Assembly (NCBI GenBank): GCA_934427095.1
Contig: CAKRYM010000070.1
Coordinates: forward strand, 1 to 7,360
Direction of reading: 5' to 3'
Length of the DNA stretch: 7,360 nucleotides
From: an uncultured Bacillota bacterium
GTDB lineage: Bacteria; Bacillota; Dehalobacteriia; UBA4068
In this document: positions 1-5,027 of the stretch, one piece after another
How positions within the stretch are numbered: the first letter of the stretch is position 1
How the letters are laid out: each line of letters begins with the position of its first letter
Position numbers and translations under genes: made by a program
The notes under the pieces: model-generated
Told to the model about the DNA's origin: nothing
The model's database searches: none
The model's input: only the letters and a program-made list of their open reading frames with translations

Positions 1-28
1 GAGCAGGACTAGGGTGAGCAAAACTTTT

Positions 29-61
29 AAGCCCGTTGGCGCTTGATGCAACGGGCTTTTT
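29..61 (+). terminator. Intrinsic terminator at the left edge
   Basis: A perfect 10-bp stem (AAGCCCGTTG at 29-38 with CAACGGGCTT at 49-58) encloses a 10-nt loop and runs into a T tract at 57-61. The T tract is on the plus strand, so it mainly terminates a rightward transcript entering from left of the window. On the minus strand the stem is followed by AAAAGTTTT, so it may also weakly stop nikMN transcription, whose stop codon lies about 30 bp away. Confidence 0.85.
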
Positions 62-91
62 CCCTGAGCGTATTCTTCTAGGGCCATGGGG

Positions 92-1072
92 CTAATGAAG
101 GGCTTTGTCATGACGTTTTTGCCTGAAGCGAATGAGATAGGCTAGTAATCCCGCTACAGCCGCGGTAATGACAGCGCCAAGGATACCCGCCACAGAAGTG
201 TGGCTATAATCTGGATCAATGGCAGATTGCATTTGTACGGTTTCTGCTTGTTGGTGCAAGGTTGTTGCACCGGTAAGTTCTGGGCTGCCGGTGATGGATT
301 GGATAGACCATTCCAAGCCGTCAGGAGCGGCAGAAGCCAGTAAACTCAAGCCGCCGCCAATGAGTAAAGCCAAGATGGCTAAGGTAAGGGCTGGTTTGGA
401 TAACGATATCTTTTGTTCGCTTGCGCTGCGTTCTAGGGCGAGGATTTCCGGCCTTTCTTGATAGAGAAAGAGCAACACACCACCAGTAATGATGCCTTCT
501 AAGATGCCGATAGCCAAATGAATGGGCTGCATCAGCAAGAGAAATTGGCCAAAGGGTAAGGCTGTTACCCCAGAGAGCGTAGTTTCCAGGACCACGCCAA
601 AAGAACCCAGTTGTAAAGAGAGAATCGCCCCCAGCAAGGATACTGGTAGGAGACGCTTTTTCCGGTTGCCTTGTTTTAGCAAAGGTGCAACGAGTAGCGG
701 GTAAATGAGCAGACAAGGAATGACGCCCATGTGAAAAACATTACAGCCTAAAGCTAACAATCCGCCATCCGCAAAACAGAGGCATTGAATGAATAACACC
801 ACGGTCATGGTCAGCAAAGCGGGCTCTGGGCCTAATAAAGCGGCCAGGAGAATACCACCGCCTAAATGACCGGAAGCTCCGGTTAAGGGAATGCTGACAT
901 TAATCATTTGCCCGGCAAAGACAAAAGCGCCGCTTACACCCATTAAGGGAATAAGCTTAGCGTCCGGCTTTTCTTGGCGAATTTTCTTGCCGCAATATAC
1001 GCAGGCGGCGGCAGATACCGCGTCCATGGTTAAAGCAACAGCAGGGGAGAGCAGCGCGTCTGCCATATGCAT
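92..1072 (-). CDS. nikMN: NikMN: fused substrate-binding component of a nickel/cobalt ECF transporter (CbiM/NikM + PDGLE)
   Basis: Integral membrane protein of 326 residues that captures Ni2+ or Co2+ for uptake through an energy-coupling factor transporter. The N-terminal two thirds is CbiM/NikM: it starts MHMADALLSP, has the SGHLGGG loop with His69, DGGLLALGCNVFHMG at 102-116 and HLAIGILEG at 185-193. In structurally known NikM proteins the metal is bound by the free N-terminus, His2 and a His equivalent to His69, so the exact start matters. A longer frame begins at a GTG (1091-1093), but AAGGAGG lies 8 nt upstream of the ATG at 1072, which puts His at position 2. Residues 230-315 form the CbiN/NikN-like PDGLE part: a helix, PDGLEW at 250-255, a loop with DPDYS, and a final helix. 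NikN-type PDGLE favours nickel over cobalt, but the metal is inferred. No CbiQ/NikQ or CbiO/NikO gene follows; the gene ends near a terminator. Confidence 0.9.
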   Translation of the reverse strand: MHMADALLSPAVALTMDAVSAAACVYCGKKIRQEKPDAKLIPLMGVSGAFVFAGQMINVSIPLTGASGHLGGGILLAALLGPEPALLTMTVVLFIQCLCFADGGLLALGCNVFHMGVIPCLLIYPLLVAPLLKQGNRKKRLLPVSLLGAILSLQLGSFGVVLETTLSGVTALPFGQFLLLMQPIHLAIGILEGIITGGVLLFLYQERPEILALERSASEQKISLSKPALTLAILALLIGGGLSLLASAAPDGLEWSIQSITGSPELTGATTLHQQAETVQMQSAIDPDYSHTSVAGILGAVITAAVAGLLAYLIRFRQKRHDKALH

Positions 1073-1080
1073 AGAGTATT

Positions 1081-1087
1081 CCTCCTT
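1081..1087 (-). promoter_or_regulatory. Ribosome binding site that fixes the nikMN start
   Basis: AAGGAGG on the minus strand lies 8 nt before the ATG at 1072-1070. It rules out the in-frame upstream GTG at 1093, which sits just 5' of this site, and gives a protein beginning Met-His as the NikM metal site requires. Confidence 0.9.
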
Positions 1088-1113
1088 AGACACCTTTTCG
1101 GCGGTTTTCTTTT

Positions 1114-1142
1114 AGTATAAAAAAGAAATATCCCGCCCACAA
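1114..1142 (-). promoter_or_regulatory. Candidate nikMN promoter overlapping a G/C-tract palindrome
   Basis: On the minus strand, TTGTGG (1142-1137) and TATACT (1119-1114) are spaced by 17 bp, resembling a sigma-A promoter with a strong -10 and a weak -35. It would start transcription near 1107, leaving a leader of about 35 nt that contains the AAGGAGG site. The -35 and spacer lie inside the right arm of the 1128-1159 palindrome, so a protein bound there would block it. Confidence 0.45.
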
Positions 1143-1159
1143 GCCCGGTGGGGGGATAT
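1119..1159 (-). terminator. G/C-tract hairpin with T tract after the sensor gene; terminator and possible operator
   Basis: On the minus strand ATATCCCCCCAC (1159-1148) pairs with GTGGGCGGGATAT (1140-1128), 12 bp with one bulged C and a 7-nt loop. It is followed by TTCTTTTTT (1127-1119). As RNA this is a plausible intrinsic terminator for the sensor gene ending at 1184. As DNA, C/G runs flanked by AT-rich ends recall the operators of CsoR/RcnR-family repressors. The two roles can coexist; the second is inference. Confidence 0.6.
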
Positions 1160-1183
1160 GATGAGGAAAAAATTGTGCTGCCT

Positions 1184-1522
1184 TTATTTCAAATATTGAT
1201 CAATGGCTTTGGATAAGTCATCCAACACTTTTTGATTGTCGGTCTTAACGGCTTCTACTACGCAGCCGTTGATATGATCCTGCAAAATTAGCTTACCCAC
1301 ATTATTGATGGCTGCTTTTACCGCGGCAATTTGAATCAGCACCTCGCTACAATCCCGGCCGTCTTCCACCATTTTTCGAACAGATTTCAAATGGCCAATG
1401 GCTCTAGAAAGCCGATGAATCACCGCTTGGGTATGAGCATGAGTATGGGTATGGGTATGGGTACCTGGGCCGTGTTCATGCGGCGTTTCACTGTCAATGG
1501 ATGGATGTTGATGTGTGGTCAT
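1184..1522 (-). CDS. CsoR/RcnR/InrS-family metal-sensing transcriptional repressor with His-rich N-terminus
   Basis: Cytosolic all-helical DNA-binding repressor of 112 residues. Family members form tetramers that leave DNA when metal binds. The core spans about residues 33-112. Conserved ligands are Cys58, His83 and Cys87, with spacings of 25 and 29 that match the Cys-His-Cys set of CsoR (Cu(I)) and InrS (Ni(II)); RcnR has His in the last position. The first 36 residues hold ten His, including a Thr-His repeat at 21-28. Aligned without gaps from Cys58, His26 falls where RcnR and InrS carry their N-terminal ligand, which supports Ni/Co sensing over Cu. The ATG at 1522 is preceded at 7 nt by AAGGAG (1535-1530). 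The nearest downstream gene is nikMN, 111 bp away across a hairpin. The metal assignment is inferred from neighbour and ligands, so I give no gene symbol. Confidence 0.9.
   Translation of the reverse strand: MTTHQHPSIDSETPHEHGPGTHTHTHTHAHTQAVIHRLSRAIGHLKSVRKMVEDGRDCSEVLIQIAAVKAAINNVGKLILQDHINGCVVEAVKTDNQKVLDDLSKAIDQYLK
1431..1462. repeat. Hexanucleotide tandem repeat encoding the Thr/Ala-His tract
   Basis: Five GTATGG-like units (GTATGA, GCATGA, then three identical GTATGG at 1443-1460) plus a partial sixth, all in frame inside the sensor gene. Each unit encodes one Thr-His, Ala-His or Thr-Gln-type dipeptide on the minus strand. Six-base slippage would change the number of His without a frameshift. 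Confidence 0.85.
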
Positions 1523-1564
1523 AAAGACACTCCTTTGAAAACGGGTAAATCATGTACGATATCT

Positions 1565-1614
1565 GGGACATTGTATTTTTGATTATCCGGATTATGGGAC
1601 AGTATTTTTGTTAT
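1565..1614. repeat. Degenerate direct repeat in the divergent control region
   Basis: GGGACATTGTATTTTTGATTAT (1565-1586, here given in two parts: GGGACA-TTGTATTTTTG-ATTAT) recurs as GGGACA-GTATTTTTG-TTAT at 1596-1614. The copies start 31 bp apart, about three helical turns. They lie between the sensor gene and the small membrane protein gene, where operators are expected. No known box was recognised. Confidence 0.55.
1579..1608 (+). promoter_or_regulatory. Weak candidate promoter for the small membrane protein gene
   Basis: TTGATT (1579-1584) and TATTTT (1603-1608) are separated by 18 bp. An alternative extended -10, TG-T-TATGCT, sits at 1609-1617 without a clear -35. Both overlap the direct repeat. 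On the minus strand TACAAT (1575-1570) could serve as -10 for the sensor gene but has no good -35. Confidence 0.3.
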
Positions 1615-1630
1615 GCTGAAAGCAGACAAA

Positions 1631-1639
1631 AGGGAGGTG
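1631..1639 (+). promoter_or_regulatory. Ribosome binding site of the 60-residue membrane protein
   Basis: AGGGAGGTG lies 6 nt before the ATG at 1646. It selects this start over an in-frame ATG at 1613 that would add eleven residues translated through the site, and it is the main argument that this small gene is real. Confidence 0.75.
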
Positions 1640-1645
1640 TCACCT

Positions 1646-1828
1646 ATGGAAAGAAGAAAACCGATGAACAAACCCCATCGAGGCATGTTAGGATTGGCTA
1701 GCTTTTTCTGCCTGCTTTTGATGTCTTATTTCAGTTATGGCGGCAACCCGATCGGTTACGGTCTAGCCTTGGCTTGTTTTTTATACACCGCTTTGGGTTT
1801 CCTGGCTTTCTTGCTGCACAGACATTAA
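1646..1828 (+). CDS. Small two-helix membrane protein, unrecognised
   Basis: I do not recognise this 60-residue protein. It has a basic N-terminus (RRK, KPHR) then two hydrophobic segments at about 14-31 and 36-57, joined by a short Gly/Asn/Pro turn, and ends LLHRH. By the positive-inside rule the basic N-terminus would stay in the cytoplasm and the hairpin would place both ends inside. Evidence for a gene is the strong ribosome binding site at 1631-1639 and the hydrophobic pattern. It is divergent from the metal sensor and shares that control region, so a link to metal stress is possible but unproven. Its last 48 bases overlap the 3' end of the acetyltransferase gene on the other strand, with no terminator visible between them. 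Confidence 0.6.
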   Translation: MERRKPMNKPHRGMLGLASFFCLLLMSYFSYGGNPIGYGLALACFLYTALGFLAFLLHRH

Positions 1829-2386
1829 GGCAAAATAATCTGCAGCAGTCATATGGTAAGCCATACAGTCGTGATAAACTCCGTCCCAGGTGCGTAAAGC
1901 ATTGCGCATTTTAAAACGGAAAGAAAAGCCTAGCTTTTGCGCTACACGACGGGAATTCTCATTGTCACAAAAATGATAAATGGTCATTTCATCTAGTTTT
2001 AGCTCGGTAAAGGCAAAAACCATAACCTGCCGACAGGCTTCACTCATCAAGCCATGTCCCCAATAAGCAGGGGACATGGAAAAACCTAGCTCACGATGAA
2101 TGTCCTGCGGTTCTGTGCGGTTTCCATCATGATAAATTCCTACGCAACCGATGACCTTATTGCTGGCTTTATGCTGAATCGCCCAGATATATTTTTGCCG
2201 GCGGTAATTACGAATCACCAGATAGCTTTGGAAGATACTGGTATGAGGTGGCCAACCTGCTGGCGGCCCAACACGAGGATCTTTGGCATAAGCATAAAAG
2301 TCCCGGGCGTCTCTTATACGCCAGGGACGCAGGATTAACCGCTCTGTCTGCATGAGCGGCGGCTGATGTTTGGCAAATAAGCGCAT
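1781..2386 (-). CDS. GNAT-family N-acetyltransferase, RimJ/RimL type
   Basis: Cytosolic acetyl-CoA-dependent acetyltransferase of 201 residues; the substrate is unknown (RimJ/RimL relatives acetylate protein N-termini, others small amines). The fold begins at QTERLILRPW (13-22), a hallmark of the Acetyltransf_3 group. The acetyl-CoA-binding segment is PAYWGHGLMSEA (106-117) after the beta-bulge strand HRELGFSMS, and NENSRRVAQKLGF (142-154) is the usual C-terminal motif. The ATG at 2386 has AAAGGA about 8 nt upstream; the internal Met12 has none. It follows the C_GCAxxG_C_C gene by 37 bp on the same strand, so it is probably the last gene of the ygiQ operon. The final 15 or so residues, beyond the conserved fold, overlap the small membrane protein gene on the opposite strand. 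Confidence 0.88.
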   Translation of the reverse strand: MRLFAKHQPPLMQTERLILRPWRIRDARDFYAYAKDPRVGPPAGWPPHTSIFQSYLVIRNYRRQKYIWAIQHKASNKVIGCVGIYHDGNRTEPQDIHRELGFSMSPAYWGHGLMSEACRQVMVFAFTELKLDEMTIYHFCDNENSRRVAQKLGFSFRFKMRNALRTWDGVYHDCMAYHMTAADYFALMSVQQESQETQSGV

Positions 2387-2423
2387 AAATGTTTTCCTTT
2401 GTGCGGGATAAATGAGGAATGAA

Positions 2424-2894
2424 TTAAGCCTTTTCTTTCATTTCGGCTAATAAACCAGCCGCATAAGCCACCAGCTCCACGCAGGGCCGTTTACGGTAAT
2501 ATTCGGGGCTACGGTCTTCTGGTTTGGCGCCTGGGGTGGTGTTTACGCCTTGAAGGAGTTCCCGGCAAACAATGCTACCGTTATCTTTTTTGAACTGGTT
2601 TAATAATTCTTGCGTGCGGGCATAAACAGCAGCTTTACCTTCCTTATCCTCCGGATCTGGGCTACCAAACAGAAGTCCTGTTGCCATGGCCATGCCAGTG
2701 GCTGCGCCGCAAACTTCTCGCATGCGGGAAATACCAGCGCCCAGTGGTTGCCCTAATTTGGCTGCGGTTTCTTGGTCTAATCCGCATTCGTCTGCAAAGG
2801 CTAGTAAAACCGATTGGGCACAGTTATAACCCGTGCGAAAAAGCAAGCGGGCTTTATTTTCATAATAGATTTTATTTCGTTTTGTTTCTGCCAT
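2424..2894 (-). CDS. C_GCAxxG_C_C family protein (putative redox/cluster protein)
   Basis: Soluble 156-residue protein of the C_GCAxxG_C_C family, common in anaerobes, whose biochemical role is not established. The family cysteines are all present: Cys25 in GYNCAQSV, Cys62 in REVCGAATG, Cys110 in GSIVCREL and Cys138 in RPCVEL, with an extra Cys37. Four spaced, conserved cysteines suggest a redox or metal/cluster role; that is inference. Length is normal for the family and there is no signal peptide or membrane helix. The ATG at 2894 is inside the last codons of ygiQ, a 23-bp overlap in another frame, with a purine-rich GGAAAGGG just upstream, so translation is probably coupled to ygiQ. Confidence 0.88.
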   Translation of the reverse strand: MAETKRNKIYYENKARLLFRTGYNCAQSVLLAFADECGLDQETAAKLGQPLGAGISRMREVCGAATGMAMATGLLFGSPDPEDKEGKAAVYARTQELLNQFKKDNGSIVCRELLQGVNTTPGAKPEDRSPEYYRKRPCVELVAYAAGLLAEMKEKA

Positions 2895-4842
2895 GGGTTT
2901 TCCCTTTCCCCGTTAAACGGGCAGTATTTCCGCGTTTTTTCTCTTTTTGTTTTCCTGAGACGCTTTTCTCGTTGTTGTTATGATATTTGTTGTGGTTGCA
3001 TTTAGAGGGAAGTGTGGATGCTGCCTTTTTCTCCAGCGGCCGTGGGGGGATCAGACAGTTGGGCCCAAAACCAATTAAATCTGTGCGTTTCGCTAAGTAT
3101 AGTGCTTCCCGCACTAAAGCCCAATTCTTTTCTTCCCGATAATGGATCAGCGCTCGCTGCAAGGCTTTTTCATGGGGATTTCTGGTTACGTAAACCGGCT
3201 CCATGTTGCGGGGGTCCAATCCCGTATAATACATACAAGTGGATACCGTAGAAGGCGTAGGGTAAAAGTCCTGTACTTGCGGGGGGCGGATATGATGATC
3301 CCGTAACCATTCCGCTAATTCGATGGCTTCTTTTAGGCTGCTGCCAGGGTGAGAGGACATGAGATAGGGCTCAATATATTGATCCTGTCCAGCGGCAGCA
3401 TTTAAGCGCCGATACTTGTCCAGAAAAGCTTCGTAGACATGAGCCGGTGGTTTCCCCATATAGCGTAGGACTTGATCAGAAATATGTTCCGGCGCTAATT
3501 TTAAACGGCCGCTAATATGATGAGCGATGATTTCCTTAAGGAAAGCATCGTTTTTTTCTGCTAGTACATAATCAAAGCGGATACCGGAACGGATAAAAAC
3601 TTTTTTGATGCCAGGGATTTTTCTTAGTTTGCGCAGAAGCTGAAGATAATCGGTATGACTAGCGTCTAAGTTGGGACAAGGGGTTGGGAAGAGACATTGT
3701 CGGTTAGGACAACTGCCTTTTTTCCCTTGCTTTGCGCAGGCGGGGTGACGCATATCCGCCGTGGGGCCGCCAATGTCATGGATATATCCCTTGAAATCAG
3801 GATCTTTGGTTAGAAGCTGAGCCTCTTGGCATAAGGATTCGTGACTGCGGGCGGTAACGATACGCCCCTGATGAAAAGTGAGGGCGCAGAAATTACAGCT
3901 TCCGAAGCAGCCCCGGCAACTGGTTAAGCTAAATTTTATCTCTTGGGTAGCTGGAACACCCCCCAGCTTGGCATAGCTGGGATGTTCTTTACGGGTATAA
4001 GGTAAGCCATAGACTTGATCCAGCTCTGGCTGGGAAAGAGGTTTCGCAGGCGGATTTACCACTACAAATTCTTTTTCCCCATAAGGCTCAAGTAACCGTT
4101 TACCAGTAAAAGGATCAGCGTTTTGATATTGTATCCGGAAACTTTCTGCATACGCCCGCTTATTTTGTGTAATTTCCGCAAAGGAGGGCAAGGTGAGGGC
4201 ATCATAAACATTTTCCCGACTTTTGGTGGCATAAGCGGTGCCAGGGATAAAAGTGATGTCCTGAATCTTTAGCCCGCTGGACAAGGCCTCGGCAATTTCT
4301 ATGATAGAGCGTTCCCCCATGCCATAAGAAAGCAAGTCCGCTTGCGCATCCAGAAGAATGGAACGGCGTACCTTGTTGGACCAGTAGTCATAATGGGCCA
4401 ACCGGCGTAGGCTGGCTTCTACGCCGCCGATGATAATGGGAGCGTCTGGATAAAGACTACGGATCAGGTTGCAGTAAACAATGACGGCTCTATCTGGCCG
4501 TTTGCCAATGCACCCACCTGGCGTATAGGCATCGCTATTGCGGCGTTTTTTCGCTACAGTATAATGATTGACCAGGCTATCCATATTTCCGGCGCTGACC
4601 AAAAAACCTAAGCGAGGCCGGCCAAACAGATCAATGCTGTGGCGATCTTTCCAGTCCGGTTGGGAGATGATTCCCACTCGATAGCCATTGGCTTCCAGTA
4701 GACGGCTGATGATGGCCGCGCCAAAACTGGGGTGATCTACATAAGCATCCCCCAATACATAGGCGAAATCTACCTGATCCCAACCACGGTCTTCCATCTC
4801 TTTTCTGCTAATGGGCAGAAATTGTGTTTCCTGGCTATTCAT
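2872..4842 (-). CDS. ygiQ: YgiQ family radical SAM protein
   Basis: Large (656-residue) cytosolic iron-sulfur protein of the YgiQ/UPF0313 family; the reaction is not established. The N-terminal region (FLPISRKEMEDRGWDQ at 8-23, then a cobalamin-binding-like alpha/beta domain with IIIGGVEASLRR at 136-147) precedes the radical SAM core. The [4Fe-4S] motif CxxxCxxC is Cys312, Cys316 and Cys319, with Cys309 nearby. Further Cys-rich elements at 369-389 (ACAKQG, SCPN, QCLFPTPCP) and LKLAPEHISD at 447-456 are typical. Residues from about 545 form the DUF3362-like end, and the last 45 are a basic Asn/His/Lys-rich tail, likely disordered. Family members begin with the same FLPIS segment, supporting the ATG at 4842, although no Shine-Dalgarno site precedes it; see the promoter entry. 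It leads an operon with the C_GCAxxG_C_C and GNAT genes. Confidence 0.95.
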   Translation of the reverse strand: MNSQETQFLPISRKEMEDRGWDQVDFAYVLGDAYVDHPSFGAAIISRLLEANGYRVGIISQPDWKDRHSIDLFGRPRLGFLVSAGNMDSLVNHYTVAKKRRNSDAYTPGGCIGKRPDRAVIVYCNLIRSLYPDAPIIIGGVEASLRRLAHYDYWSNKVRRSILLDAQADLLSYGMGERSIIEIAEALSSGLKIQDITFIPGTAYATKSRENVYDALTLPSFAEITQNKRAYAESFRIQYQNADPFTGKRLLEPYGEKEFVVVNPPAKPLSQPELDQVYGLPYTRKEHPSYAKLGGVPATQEIKFSLTSCRGCFGSCNFCALTFHQGRIVTARSHESLCQEAQLLTKDPDFKGYIHDIGGPTADMRHPACAKQGKKGSCPNRQCLFPTPCPNLDASHTDYLQLLRKLRKIPGIKKVFIRSGIRFDYVLAEKNDAFLKEIIAHHISGRLKLAPEHISDQVLRYMGKPPAHVYEAFLDKYRRLNAAAGQDQYIEPYLMSSHPGSSLKEAIELAEWLRDHHIRPPQVQDFYPTPSTVSTCMYYTGLDPRNMEPVYVTRNPHEKALQRALIHYREEKNWALVREALYLAKRTDLIGFGPNCLIPPRPLEKKAASTLPSKCNHNKYHNNNEKSVSGKQKEKKRGNTARLTGKGKTHGRNKTK

Positions 4843-4848
4843 AGTTTT

Positions 4849-4877
4849 ATGATAACGAAATTTAAGAAAAAAGGCAA
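4849..4877 (-). promoter_or_regulatory. Promoter of ygiQ, predicted to give a leaderless mRNA
   Basis: On the minus strand TTGCCT (4877-4872) and TATCAT (4854-4849) are separated by exactly 17 bp, matching the sigma-A consensus at 4 and 5 of 6 positions. Only AAAACT separates the -10 from the ATG, so transcription should start at or within a base or two of the start codon. This fits the lack of a ribosome binding site. Confidence 0.6.
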
Positions 4878-4940
4878 TGTTTTTCCGGGCATTTTCTAAT
4901 TCAGCGGCAGATTTTGGCAGGAAATGCTCGGTGCTTAACG

Positions 4941-4970
4941 GAATGAAATATATATTTGTGAAAATTTTTT
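4941..4970 (+). promoter_or_regulatory. AT-rich control region before the PyrK-like gene
   Basis: The region contains a perfect 12-bp palindrome (AAATATATATTT, 4946-4957) followed by TTGTGAAAATTTTTT. It has -10-like sequences (TATATT at 4951-4956) but no well-spaced -35, so I cannot name the promoter. It is the most likely site of transcription start and control for the 5028-6689 operon. Confidence 0.3.
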
Positions 4971-5027
4971 AGGCCAAGCAAGGTTAGCTGATTTTGGTCA
5001 TTTACTGAAAGAGATGGAGGCTGCTTC

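Noticed and set aside
1..12. Possible tail of a plus-strand gene, ending in TAG at 10-12
   Set aside because: The plus-strand terminator at 29-61 suggests a gene ends here, but four codons are too few to support a frame or product.
1073..1183. Cobalamin riboswitch or NikR operator upstream of the CbiM/NikM gene
   Set aside because: The 111-bp gap is too short for a cobalamin riboswitch, shows no B12-box-like sequence and has no NikR-type palindrome. It holds only the hairpin, the promoter-like sequence and the ribosome binding site.
1184..1522. Plain copper-sensing CsoR
   Set aside because: Cys-His-Cys alone would allow it, but there is no copper gene nearby, and the His-rich N-terminus with a ligand at the RcnR/InrS offset and the NikMN neighbour point elsewhere. 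It is not excluded, so no symbol was assigned.
4955..4975. Rex-type redox operator before the PyrK-like gene
   Set aside because: TTGTGAAA matches a half-site, but the other half (expected TTCACAA) is TTTTTTAG, so the palindrome is not present.
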